Assembly (NCBI RefSeq): GCF_001493375.1
Contig: NZ_LN929897.1
Location: 329,593 to 393,592 of the forward strand
Origin: Streptomyces specialis
GTDB taxonomy: Bacteria > Actinomycetota > Actinomycetes > Streptomycetales > Streptomycetaceae
Direction of reading: 5' to 3'
Length of the DNA stretch: 64,000 nt
The position numbers were made by a program, and so were the translations under genes. This document shows, piece by piece, positions 7,794 to 16,402 of this stretch. The notes below the pieces were generated by a model. It worked only from the letters and a program-made list of their open reading frames with translations, was not told the origin of the DNA and did no database searches. The stretch's first letter is position 1, and each line of letters opens with the position of its first letter.

Positions 7794-9110
7794 TCAAGCC
7801 ACCGGACCCGCGTCCCCGGCCGCCGCCTCGCGCGCCTCGCGAGCCAGCGCGTCCGCACGCCAGGCGAACGGCAGCGCCGCCGCCGCGTCGTGCGGCGCCA
7901 TGGCGAGGGCGCGGTCACGCTGGTGCGCCGCCTCGGCCAGCCGGCCGCGGGCCGCGCTGCCCACCGCGCCCCGGTGGGTCGTCACGAAATCCCGGGCCGC
8001 CGACAGGGTGCTGCCCGAGGTCAGCACGGCCTGGTCGAGGAGCACCCGGATCCGCCGGTTCCCGGCCTCCCGGCCCCGGTCGGGGGCCAGCGCCCGCGCC
8101 AGCGGGGTGCCCGTCTCGGCGAGCCGGCGCAGCGCGGCGAACGGGTCGTCCTCGCGCAGCGCCCCGGCCAGCCCCTCCCGCGCGCGGGCCACGACGTCCC
8201 GCAGGCCGGGCGCGCCGGGCGCCTCGGCGAGGTCGCGTCCGGCCGCCCGCCCCGCCTCGGCCCGCGCGTTCTCCGCCGCCGCCAGCTCCCGCGCCCAGCG
8301 CGGCACGCCGTCCGCGAGGGTCTCCGCCTGGCCGACGGCCCGTTCCGCCAGGCGGACGGCGTCGGCGGCGGACCGTTCGTCCCCCGCGGCCAGCGACCGT
8401 TCCGCCCGGCGCAGCGCGTCCTCGGCGGCGGTGAGCCGTTCGGCGGCGGCGGCCGGGTGGTCGCGGACCGGGGTGAGCGCGGACTCCGGATAACGTCCGG
8501 CCAGTTCGTGCCACACGTCGCGCGCCGCGTCGATCCGCGCGGGCAGGCCGCGGGCCCGGCGCCGGGCGTGGTCCAGCGCCTCGGCGGCCCGCCCGGGGGG
8601 ACCGCGGGCCCGCGCGAACGAGCCGGCGGCCACGTCGAGCCGGGCGCGGGCGCCGGCGCAGCGGCCGATGATGTCGCGCAGCCGCCGGCGCCGCTCGGTC
8701 TCGTTGCGCCGCAGCGCGGGGTCCTCCAGCCGGTGGTGGGGCCGCAACGCCTCCCCGGCCTCCGCCCCGGCGTCCGCCACGGCGGCGCGCAGGGGCCGCG
8801 TGGCCTCCTCACCGGCCTGCCCGGCGGCGAACTCCAGCTCCTCGCTCCGGGCGAGCACCGCGTCGTCGAGCCGGACCAGGAGCCCTCGCGCCTCGGCGTC
8901 GAGCTGCTCCACGGTCGGCTCGGCGGCCTGCGCCCGCGCCTCCGACGGCGGCGCCGTCGGCCGCCCCTTCCAGCGCAGCGGCACACTCCGGTAGCCGCCG
9001 TCCCGGTCCGGCCCGCGGACGGCGCGGTAGAGGACCACCAGCAGGGCGGCCACGACCAGCGCGATCGGCAGGACGAGGGCGACCGCGTCCGGTTCACGAG
9101 CCGTGTTCAT
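7794..9110 (-). CDS. Membrane-anchored coiled-coil protein, TPM-protein-like C-terminus
   Basis: 438 aa from the ATG at 9110 (GGCGGAGACGAC upstream). A single N-terminal membrane helix (residues ~11-28, ALVLPIALVVAALLVVLYR) is followed by an Ala/Arg/Glu-rich, largely helical body. The central segment (DVWHELAGRYPESAL onwards, about residues 195-290) resembles the coiled-coil half of Streptomyces TPM-domain membrane proteins. The extracellular TPM domain those proteins carry at the N-terminus is missing here. Function is unknown. The start discards a 60-residue upstream extension that lacks a ribosome site and overlaps the divergent gene's promoter region. Confidence 0.65.
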   Translation of the reverse strand: MNTAREPDAVALVLPIALVVAALLVVLYRAVRGPDRDGGYRSVPLRWKGRPTAPPSEARAQAAEPTVEQLDAEARGLLVRLDDAVLARSEELEFAAGQAGEEATRPLRAAVADAGAEAGEALRPHHRLEDPALRRNETERRRRLRDIIGRCAGARARLDVAAGSFARARGPPGRAAEALDHARRRARGLPARIDAARDVWHELAGRYPESALTPVRDHPAAAAERLTAAEDALRRAERSLAAGDERSAADAVRLAERAVGQAETLADGVPRWARELAAAENARAEAGRAAGRDLAEAPGAPGLRDVVARAREGLAGALREDDPFAALRRLAETGTPLARALAPDRGREAGNRRIRVLLDQAVLTSGSTLSAARDFVTTHRGAVGSAARGRLAEAAHQRDRALAMAPHDAAAALPFAWRADALAREAREAAAGDAGPVA

Positions 9111-9329
9111 GTCGTCTCCGCCCTTCGCCGTGCGGGAGAACGGTCCTCCTGTCGACGGTAGGCGAGCCCCTGCGGCCCCGCGACCCGCGCCGACCGGCCC
9201 CGTCCGCGCACCGCCGGACGGGTGGCCTCGCCTCGCCCGGCCGCCGTGTCGCCGCGCTCCCGTCCGGGGCCTCCCCTTCAGTGGGCGCATACGTGTGATC
9301 AGCGCACCGGTGGAGCTGGAGGTAACAGC

Positions 9330-11336
9330 ATGTCAGGGGTGCGAGCGAGACCAGGCCGGATCCGGGCGGCCCGTTGCGCGGCGGCGCTTCTCGCGGGGGT
9401 CCTGCTCCTCCCGCTCCTCGCCGGCTGCACCGGCCAGGACGAGCACGACGCCGCGATCGCCGCCGCGGCGCAGTCCGTGGCCACCGCGCGGCGCGCCGAG
9501 CTGAAGAGCGGCGGCTCCGTCACCTGGGGCGTCGACCACCTCCCGGCCACGCTCAACGCGTTCCAGACCGGAGCCGACCGGGTCACCGACCAGGTGGTCG
9601 GCGCGATCCTGCCGGCGCTCTTCACGGTCGACGCCCACGGCCGTCCCCAGCTCAACACCGACTATCTGCGCTCGGCCGAGATCACCGAACGGGAGCCCCG
9701 GCAGACCGTCGTCTACACCCTCCACCCCGAGGCCAGATGGAGCGACGGCGAACCGATCGCCGCGGCCGACTTCATCGCCCAGTGGAAGGCCCTGAACGGC
9801 GAGGACGACGCCTTCCGGCCCGCGCGCAACGCGGGCTACGACCGTATCGAGAAGGTGACCGAGGGCCCCGGGCGGCATCAGGTCGAGGTGACCTTCGCCC
9901 AGCCCTACGCCGACTGGAAGTCCCTGTTCACACCGCTCTACCCGCGGTCAGTGACCGGGGACGCCGACTCCTTCGAGAAGAAGGCCCGCACCGGACTCCC
10001 GGCCGCCGCCGGGCCGTTCGAGCTGAAGAAGCTCGACCCCGGGAAGTCGACGGTCACCCTGGTCCGCAACGACGCCTGGTGGGGCGACCCCGCCCTGCTG
10101 GACCGGCTGGTCTTCGCCGCCGTCCCGCTCGACCGGCGGCGCGCGGCGCTCGTCGACGGCACGCTCGACGTCGCGGAGATCCGTCCCGCCGACGCCGACC
10201 GCGTCACCGCGGCGGCGGAGCCGGGCGGCGTGAGCGAGGACGGGAAGGGCGAGCCGGGCCGCCGCCCCCCCGCCACCCTCGACGCGCTGCACGACCTGGC
10301 CGCCGCGCGGCTGGCGGGCACGGGCGACGAGGCGGCGGCGCGGGAACGGTTCGCCCGCTCCTTCGCCGAGTCCGAACGGGCCCGCGAACGGGCCTTCGCC
10401 CCCCGCGAGGAGGCGGCCAGGGAACGGCTGCGCGGCTTCACCGTGCACCGCGCCTACGACGCGACGTACACCCAGCTCGCCATGAACGGCTCCTCCCCGG
10501 CGCTGAGCGACGAACGCGTCCGCTCCGCCGTGGCCCGGGCCCTGGACCGCGACGCGCTCGCCGCCGAGGTGCACGAACCGGCCGGTCTGCCCGCCCGGCC
10601 GCTCGGCAACCACCTGCGCGTCCTGGGCCAGGCCGGCTACCACGACAACAGCGACGCGCTCGGGGAGACCGGCGCGGACGCGGCCAGGGCGTCGCTGGAG
10701 GAGGCGGGCTGGCGGCAGACGGAACCGGACACCGGGGCGGACACCGGGGCGGACGCCGGGGCGGACGACGGCGAGGCGGGCGCCGGAGCGGTGGCCGCGC
10801 CGGTCCGGGCGAAGGACGGCGAGCCGCTCGAACTGCGGCTGGTGCTCCCGTCCGGTACCGAGGGGGAGCAGGTGCGGCGGGGGGGCCGGGGCGGCGCCGG
10901 GGTGCTCGCGGGGATCGGGGTCGCGGCGGAGATCACGAAGGGCGACGCGGCGGGCTACTTCACCCGGCACATCGCGGAGGGCGCGTTCGACCTGGCGCTC
11001 TTCTCGTGGCCCGCGACGGCCTACCCGGCGACGGACGCGAGGCCGCTGTTCGCCAAGCCCCGGCCGGTCCCCGGCGGGGATGCGCTGATCCAGCAGAACT
11101 ACACGCGCGTCGGCACCGACCACATCGACCAGCTCCTGGAACAGGCCGCCGGCGAACTGGACGAGAAGGAACACGACCGGCTGCTGAACAAGGCCGACGC
11201 CCGCATCTGGGCCGCCGCCGGCTCCATCCCCCTGTTCCAGCGCCCGCAACTGGTCGCCGCCCCCAGCACCCTGGCCGGGGTCGGGGCCTATGGCCTGGCC
11301 ACCCCCCGCTACCAGGACATCGGCTACCGCCGCTGA
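9330..11336 (+). CDS. Peptide-type ABC substrate-binding lipoprotein (SBP family 5)
   Basis: 668 aa; ATG preceded by CTGGAGGTAACAGC. Residues 1-33 form a lipoprotein signal with lipobox LAGC (Cys33). The rest is an OppA/DppA-like binding protein with typical signatures (YTLHPEARWSDGEPIAAADF; RNDAWWGDP). It is longer than usual because of two low-complexity insertions: an Ala/Glu/Arg-rich helical stretch (about 300-365) and an acidic DTGAD/AGAD repeat (about 468-490). No permease or ATPase genes adjoin it, so it is an orphan receptor upstream of typA. The G-rich stretch near 10870-10910 reads through but gives an atypical peptide and may hold sequencing errors. Confidence 0.85.
   Translation: MSGVRARPGRIRAARCAAALLAGVLLLPLLAGCTGQDEHDAAIAAAAQSVATARRAELKSGGSVTWGVDHLPATLNAFQTGADRVTDQVVGAILPALFTVDAHGRPQLNTDYLRSAEITEREPRQTVVYTLHPEARWSDGEPIAAADFIAQWKALNGEDDAFRPARNAGYDRIEKVTEGPGRHQVEVTFAQPYADWKSLFTPLYPRSVTGDADSFEKKARTGLPAAAGPFELKKLDPGKSTVTLVRNDAWWGDPALLDRLVFAAVPLDRRRAALVDGTLDVAEIRPADADRVTAAAEPGGVSEDGKGEPGRRPPATLDALHDLAAARLAGTGDEAAARERFARSFAESERARERAFAPREEAARERLRGFTVHRAYDATYTQLAMNGSSPALSDERVRSAVARALDRDALAAEVHEPAGLPARPLGNHLRVLGQAGYHDNSDALGETGADAARASLEEAGWRQTEPDTGADTGADAGADDGEAGAGAVAAPVRAKDGEPLELRLVLPSGTEGEQVRRGGRGGAGVLAGIGVAAEITKGDAAGYFTRHIAEGAFDLALFSWPATAYPATDARPLFAKPRPVPGGDALIQQNYTRVGTDHIDQLLEQAAGELDEKEHDRLLNKADARIWAAAGSIPLFQRPQLVAAPSTLAGVGAYGLATPRYQDIGYRR
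10729..10767 (+). repeat. Short 12-bp tandem repeat inside lipoprotein gene
   Basis: ACCGGGGCGGAC is repeated in tandem, with a third near-copy GCCGGGGCGGAC, encoding the DTGADTGADAGAD run. The 12-bp unit keeps the frame, so copy number could vary between strains without breaking the protein. Confidence 0.6.
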
Positions 11337-11339
11337 CCG

Positions 11340-11364
11340 GCGTCCCCTGGCACTCCGGGGACGC
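11340..11364 (+). terminator. Hairpin after orphan lipoprotein gene
   Basis: GCGTCCCC and GGGGACGC (8-bp perfect arms, 9-base loop) begin 4 bases after the lipoprotein stop. A likely terminator separating it from typA. Confidence 0.6.
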
Positions 11365-11559
11365 CCGGAACGCGGGCCCGCGGCGGGGGCGCGGTGATCT
11401 CCGCCGCGTCCGCGCGGGGCCCGTGGCGCGGGGACGCGCCCGACCGGGTGAGGCGAGGCACCGTACGATGGCCCGTGAGGCCGGTGTCGCGGCCTGCCCC
11501 GAGGCAGGCGCTCTCTGCCGAGCCGTCTCAGTCACGATCTCGGGAGATACCCCCCAGCC

Positions 11560-13428
11560 ATGCCTACGCGCCATGACATCCGCAATGTCGCCATCGTCGC
11601 CCATGTCGACCACGGGAAGACCACCCTGGTCGACGCCATGCTCCGGCAGGCGGGCGCCTTCGCCGCACACCAGCAGGTCGACGACCGGGTCATGGACTCC
11701 AACGACCTGGAACGCGAGAAGGGCATCACCATTCTCGCGAAGAACACCGCGGTCCGTTACCACCCGAAGGGCGGTGGCAGCCCGGTCGTCATCAACATCA
11801 TCGACACCCCCGGCCACGCCGACTTCGGCGGGGAGGTCGAGCGCGGCCTGTCCATGGTCGACGCGGTCGTCCTCCTCGTGGACGCCTCCGAGGGGCCCCT
11901 GCCGCAGACGCGTTTCGTCCTGCGCAAGGCGCTCCAGGCGCGGCTGCCGGTCATCCTGTGCGTCAACAAGACCGACCGCTCCGACGCCCGCATCTCCGAG
12001 GTGCTCAACGAGACCTACGACCTCTTCCTCGACCTCGACGCGGACGAGGAGCAGATCGAGTTCCCCATCGTCTACGCCTCCGCCCGGGCCGGTATCGCCT
12101 CGCTGACCCAGCCCGCCGACGGCACGGTCCCGACCGACAGCGACAGCCTGGAGCCGTTCTTCAGCACCATCCTGGAGACGGTCCCCGCGCCGGTCTACGA
12201 GGAGGACGCGCCGCTCCAGGCGCACGTCACCAACCTCGACGCCGACAACTTCCTCGGCCGTATCGCGCTGTGCCGCATCCGGCAGGGCAGCCTGCGCAAG
12301 GGCCAGAGCGTCGCCTGGCTCCGGCGCGACGGCACCTCGCAGACCGTCCGCATCACCGAGCTGCTGATGACCGACGCGCTCACCCGCAAGCCCGCCGAGG
12401 AGGCCGGCCCCGGGGACATCTGCGCGGTGGCCGGTATCCCGGAGATCATGATCGGCGAGACCCTGGCCGACCCGGAGAACCCGGTCGCGCTGCCGCTGAT
12501 CACCGTGGACGAGCCCGCCATCTCCATGACCATCGGCACCAACACCTCGCCGCTGGTGGGCCGTGGCGGCAAGGGCCACAAGGTCACCGCCCGGCTGGTG
12601 AAGGACCGCCTCGACCGCGAGCTGATCGGCAACGTGTCGCTGCGCGTGCTGCCGACCGAGCGTCCCGACGCGTGGGAGGTGCAGGGCCGAGGTGAGCTGG
12701 CGCTGGCGATCCTGGTCGAGACGATGCGCCGCGAGGGCTTCGAACTCACCATCGGCAAGCCGGAGGTGGTGACCCGTGAGATCAACGGGTCGGTCCACGA
12801 GCCGGTCGAGCGGATGACGATCGACGCGCCCGAGGAGCACCTCGGGGCCATCACGCAGCTCATGGCCGGACGCAAGGGCCGCATGGAGACCATGACGAAC
12901 CACGGCTCCGGCTGGGTGCGCATGGAGTTCCTGGTGCCGTCCCGCGGACTCATCGGTTTCCGGACGGAGTTCCTGACCGAGACGCGCGGCACCGGCATCG
13001 CGCACAGCATCTACGAGCGGCACGAGCCGTGGGCGGGCGAGCTGCGGACGCGCATGAGCGGTTCCCTGGTCGCCGACCGGGCCGGCACGGCGACGCCCTA
13101 CGCGATGCTCAACCTCCAGGAGCGCGGCACGATCTTCGTGGAACCGGGTACCGAGGTCTACGAGGGCATGATCGTCGGCGAGAACTCCCGCGCGGACGAC
13201 ATGGACGTGAACATCACGAAGGAGAAGAAACTCACCAACATGCGCGCCGCGTCCTCGGACACCACGGAGAACCTGATCCCGCCGCGCAAGCTTTCGCTGG
13301 AGCAATCTCTGGAGTTCTGTCGCGAGGACGAATGCGTGGAGGTCACCCCCTCCGAGGTGCGGATCCGCAAGGTCGTTCTGGACCAGCGGGACCGCGCGAG
13401 GGCCACGGCACGGGCCAAGAGGAACTGA
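11560..13428 (+). CDS. typA: TypA/BipA ribosome-associated GTPase
   Basis: 622 aa, full length for the family. TypA is an EF-G-like translational GTPase involved in ribosome assembly and stress adaptation. The G1 motif AHVDHGKT is at residues 14-21, DTPGHADFGGEVERG (G3) at about 82-96, and NKTD (G4) near 137. Domain II, an EF-G-like domain and the BipA-specific C-terminal domain follow (LTNMRAASSD and TPSEVRIRK near the end). The ATG at 11560 follows GGGAGATACCCCCCAGCC. It is monocistronic; a ~330-bp regulatory gap separates it from the first peptide-transport operon. Confidence 0.97.
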   Translation: MPTRHDIRNVAIVAHVDHGKTTLVDAMLRQAGAFAAHQQVDDRVMDSNDLEREKGITILAKNTAVRYHPKGGGSPVVINIIDTPGHADFGGEVERGLSMVDAVVLLVDASEGPLPQTRFVLRKALQARLPVILCVNKTDRSDARISEVLNETYDLFLDLDADEEQIEFPIVYASARAGIASLTQPADGTVPTDSDSLEPFFSTILETVPAPVYEEDAPLQAHVTNLDADNFLGRIALCRIRQGSLRKGQSVAWLRRDGTSQTVRITELLMTDALTRKPAEEAGPGDICAVAGIPEIMIGETLADPENPVALPLITVDEPAISMTIGTNTSPLVGRGGKGHKVTARLVKDRLDRELIGNVSLRVLPTERPDAWEVQGRGELALAILVETMRREGFELTIGKPEVVTREINGSVHEPVERMTIDAPEEHLGAITQLMAGRKGRMETMTNHGSGWVRMEFLVPSRGLIGFRTEFLTETRGTGIAHSIYERHEPWAGELRTRMSGSLVADRAGTATPYAMLNLQERGTIFVEPGTEVYEGMIVGENSRADDMDVNITKEKKLTNMRAASSDTTENLIPPRKLSLEQSLEFCREDECVEVTPSEVRIRKVVLDQRDRARATARAKRN

Positions 13429-13761
13429 TTCCGCCCGTTTTGGGGTGAATACCGGACGGCCGGTCCATGTCAAATTCGTTTTGGCCCGGAAGTCTGGTCA
13501 AGCGTCCGGTATCCGGACCGCGACACTTGCTCCGTGTCGTATCAGTCCGGATACCGGAGAGTATTACAGGGGGTTTGTCCGGTTTTGCGAGATCCACTCT
13601 CCTCATCTTCATCAAAATGAAATCGGGGATCGGTGGTTCACCGAAGATTCATGCCCAATAGTTGTGGGCATTGCAAACCGGACGCGTGTTGACGCGGGTA
13701 GATGTCTTCGCGCTCCGGGGTTCCCAGTGCAGCGAAAGTGGACTCCCAAGGAGGCAACCCC
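13429..13761. other. Intergenic region typA to first peptide importer
   Basis: 333 bp without a credible gene. It holds the palindromic cluster at 13449-13558, a relatively AT-rich stretch around 13590-13690 where a promoter is likely, and the AAGGAGG ribosome site of the lipoprotein gene at 13748-13754. I could not pick a clear -35/-10 pair. Confidence 0.5.
13449..13558. promoter_or_regulatory. Palindromic cluster upstream of first peptide-import operon
   Basis: ATACCGGA (or its complement TCCGGTAT) occurs at 13449-13456, 13505-13512 and 13551-13558. The last two are part of a perfect 14-bp inverted repeat (TCCGGTATCCGGAC at 13505-13518 and GTCCGGATACCGGA at 13545-13558), which encloses a second stem CGACAC/GTGTCG (13521-13526, 13534-13539). 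It lies between the typA stop and the lipoprotein start, ~205-310 bases before the latter. It could be a regulator's multi-site operator, a typA terminator, or both. Confidence 0.6.
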
Positions 13762-15378
13762 ATGCGTGGTGCACGCAGCGCCAAGTGGGTCGCTACTGCG
13801 ATAGTCGTGGCCCTCGCCGCGACCGCCTGCGGTGGCAGTGATGACGGTGGCGACGGCGCGGGGAACCCCGACGGCATCGTCCGCGTCGACGGCGGCGAGC
13901 CCCAGAACCCGCTTCTCCCCACCAACACCAACGAGCAGTTCGGCGCGCTGGTCGTCCAGAACGTCTTCTCCAAGCTGCTCGACTTCGACGACCACGGCGA
14001 GATCTTCATGGTCGCCGCCGAGTCGGTCGAGCCGAGTGAGGACAACGGGACCTGGACGGTCACGCTGAAGGACGGCTGGACCTTCCACGACGGCACCCCG
14101 GTCACCGCGCAGCACTACGTGGACGCCTGGAACTGGGCCGCCAACATCGACAACAACCAGAACAACAGCTTCTGGTTCGCCGACATCGTCGGCTACGAGG
14201 ACGTCCACCCGGCCGAGGAGGGCGCCGAGCCCACCGCCGACGCGATGTCCGGCCTGAAGGTCGTGGACGAGCTGACCTTCACGATCGAGCTGACGACGCC
14301 CGTGTCGTACTACGACTACAAGCTCGGTTACGACGCGTTCACGCCGCTGCCCGACAGCTTCTACGACGACCCCGAGGCGTTCGGCGAGCACCCGATCGGC
14401 CAGGGCCCCTACGAGTTCACCGCGTGGAACCACGGCGAGTCCATCGAGCTGACCCGCTACGACGACTACGCCGGCGAGCCCGCGAAGAACGGCGGCGTCC
14501 ACATCACGTCGTACGACTCGCTGGAGGCGGCCTACACCGACCTGCGGTCGAACAACCTGGACATCATCCGCCAGGTCGCCCCGCGCGACCTGCCGCTGTA
14601 CCGGGACGACCTCGGCGAGGACCACTCCGTCGCCCAGCCGTACAACGGCATCCAGACCATCGTGCCGGTCTGGTACGAGTGGGAGGACACCGACCCCCGG
14701 GTCCTCCAGGGCGTCTCCATGGCGATCGACCGGGAGACCATCACCCAGACGGTGCTGGACGGCTCCCGCACGCCGGCCGACAGCTTCGTGCCCCCGGGTG
14801 TCTACGGGTACCAGGAGGGTGCCGCCAACGGCATCACCGACTTCAACCCGGAGGAGGCCCGCCGGCTCGTCGAGGAGGGCGGCGGCATCCCGGACAACAA
14901 GATCACCATCCAGTACAACAGCGACGGCGGTCACCAGGAGTGGGTCGAGGCCGTCTGCAACAGCATCATCGAGACGCTGGACGTCGAGTGCGTCGGTGAC
15001 GCCAAGGTCGACTTCGACACCGACCTGGAGGCCCGCGAGGCCGACGAGGTGCAGAGCATGTACCGCGGCGGCTGGTTCGCCGACTACCCGCTGAACGTCA
15101 ACTTCCTCAAGGAGCTGTACCACTCCGAGGCGCAGAGCAACTACGGCCGCTTCGACAACGAGGAGGTCGACGCGCTCTTCGAGGAGGGCGACGCGGCGGC
15201 CACGCTGGACGAGACCGCGCAGGCGTACGCCGAGGCGGAGCAGGTCCTCTTCGAGGAGATGCCGGCCATCCCGCTGTGGTTCAACAACGTCAACGGCGGC
15301 TGGAGCGAGAACGTCAGCAACGTCCGCTTCGACAGCGCCGGCCAGCCGGTGCTGTCCGAGGTCACGGTCAACAACTAG
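13762..15378 (+). CDS. Oligopeptide-binding lipoprotein, importer 1
   Basis: 538 aa; ATG with AAGGAGG ribosome site. Lipobox ATAC, lipidated Cys23 in a 22-residue signal. The mature part is a family 5 solute-binding protein of the OppA/DppA cluster: LKDGWTFHDGTPVTAQHYVD, then GPYEFTAWNHGESIELTRY and SMAIDRETITQ. It captures extracellular peptides for the permease/ATPase set encoded directly downstream (15473-19480). A stable hairpin (15407-15451) lies between it and the first permease gene, likely to keep receptor mRNA more abundant. Its closest relative in the window is the lipoprotein at 19672. Confidence 0.93.
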   Translation: MRGARSAKWVATAIVVALAATACGGSDDGGDGAGNPDGIVRVDGGEPQNPLLPTNTNEQFGALVVQNVFSKLLDFDDHGEIFMVAAESVEPSEDNGTWTVTLKDGWTFHDGTPVTAQHYVDAWNWAANIDNNQNNSFWFADIVGYEDVHPAEEGAEPTADAMSGLKVVDELTFTIELTTPVSYYDYKLGYDAFTPLPDSFYDDPEAFGEHPIGQGPYEFTAWNHGESIELTRYDDYAGEPAKNGGVHITSYDSLEAAYTDLRSNNLDIIRQVAPRDLPLYRDDLGEDHSVAQPYNGIQTIVPVWYEWEDTDPRVLQGVSMAIDRETITQTVLDGSRTPADSFVPPGVYGYQEGAANGITDFNPEEARRLVEEGGGIPDNKITIQYNSDGGHQEWVEAVCNSIIETLDVECVGDAKVDFDTDLEAREADEVQSMYRGGWFADYPLNVNFLKELYHSEAQSNYGRFDNEEVDALFEEGDAAATLDETAQAYAEAEQVLFEEMPAIPLWFNNVNGGWSENVSNVRFDSAGQPVLSEVTVNN

Positions 15379-15406
15379 GACCGGGCCGGGTATCAGGAGT
15401 GCGAGG

Positions 15407-15451
15407 GGGGCCGACGGCCCGTTCCGCGAACCGGAGCGGCCCGTCGGCCCC
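15407..15451 (+). terminator. Intercistronic hairpin (attenuator/stabiliser) after lipoprotein 1
   Basis: GGGGCCGACGG (15407-15417) pairs perfectly with CCGTCGGCCCC (15441-15451), and an inner GTTC/GAAC stem (15421-15431) can form. Such structures between binding-protein and permease genes commonly reduce downstream expression or protect upstream mRNA. Its role here is inferred. Confidence 0.65.
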
Positions 15452-15472
15452 GCCGAATGACATGGAGGAATG

Positions 15473-16402
15473 ATGGGGCGTTATGTCGTGCGGCGACTGC
15501 TCCAGATGATCCCGGTGTTCATCGGGTCGACGTTCATCATCTTCATGATGATGTACGCCCTGCCCGGTGACCCGGTCCGGGCCCTGGGGGGCGAACGCGC
15601 CCCCGACGAGGCGCAGATGAACGCCCTGCGCGCGGATCTCGGCCTCGACGAGCCGATCCTGCAGCAGTACTGGAACTACCTGACCGGCCTGTTCCAGGGC
15701 GACTTCGGTACCCAGATCGCCAGCAGACGCGAGGTCATCGACGTCATCTCGGAGGCGCTGCCCGCGACCATCCGGCTGACGCTGCTCGCCTTCGTCATCA
15801 CCGCCGTGGTGGGCATCGCCATGGGCCTGATCGCGGGTCTGCGGGCGGGCGGGAAGACCGACGCCGGCATCCTCTTCTTCACCCTGCTCCTGATCTCGGT
15901 GCCGGTCTTCGTCATCGGCTACCTCTACCAGACGTACTTCGGCGTCAAGTGGGGCTGGATCAGCCCCACCGTCCGGGACTCCGAGGATCTGGGCGAGCTG
16001 TTCCTGCCCGCCCTGGCGCTGGCGTCGCTCTCGCTGGCCTACGTGGCGCGCCTGACCCGCACGTCCATCGTGGAGAACCGGCGCGCCGACTACATGCGCA
16101 CCGCACGGGCGAAGGGCCTCACCAAGCGCCGGGCGGTCGGCGTCCACCTGCTGCGGAACTCGCTGATCCCCGTGGTCACCTTCCTCGGCGTCGACATCGG
16201 CAACCTGATGGCGGGCGCGGTCGTCACCGAGGGCATCTTCAACATCCACGGGCTCGGCCGGGCCGTCTTCGAGGCGCTCAAGTCCCGTGAGGGCGCGACC
16301 GTCGTCGGCATCGTCAGCTTCATCATCCTCGTCTACCTCGTAGTCGCCCTGCTCGTCGACCTGCTGTACGCGGTCCTGGACCCGAGGATTCGCTATGCCT
16401 GA
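15473..16402 (+). CDS. Oligopeptide ABC permease (DppB/OppB type), importer 1
   Basis: 309 aa. Six membrane helices, and the inner-membrane-component loop near residue 220 (DYMRTARAKGLTKRRAVGVH), which contacts the ATPase. The N-terminus MGRYVVRRLLQMIPVFIGS is typical of the DppB half. Two adjacent ATGs occur; the second (15473) is preferred because it stands 3 bases from the end of GGAGGA, the first only 0-1. It overlaps the next gene by 8 bases, implying coupled translation. Confidence 0.93.
   Translation: MGRYVVRRLLQMIPVFIGSTFIIFMMMYALPGDPVRALGGERAPDEAQMNALRADLGLDEPILQQYWNYLTGLFQGDFGTQIASRREVIDVISEALPATIRLTLLAFVITAVVGIAMGLIAGLRAGGKTDAGILFFTLLLISVPVFVIGYLYQTYFGVKWGWISPTVRDSEDLGELFLPALALASLSLAYVARLTRTSIVENRRADYMRTARAKGLTKRRAVGVHLLRNSLIPVVTFLGVDIGNLMAGAVVTEGIFNIHGLGRAVFEALKSREGATVVGIVSFIILVYLVVALLVDLLYAVLDPRIRYA

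Noticed and set aside
6271..8493. A 740-codon plus-strand frame opposite the PAS/PP2C gene
   Set aside because: Antisense shadow: no domain similarity and Arg/Gly/Ala-rich composition; the minus-strand gene has full domain architecture.
9374..12106. A 910-codon plus-strand open frame spanning the orphan lipoprotein and typA
   Set aside because: Arg/Gly/Pro-rich frame-shadow of two well-supported genes, typical of high-GC DNA.
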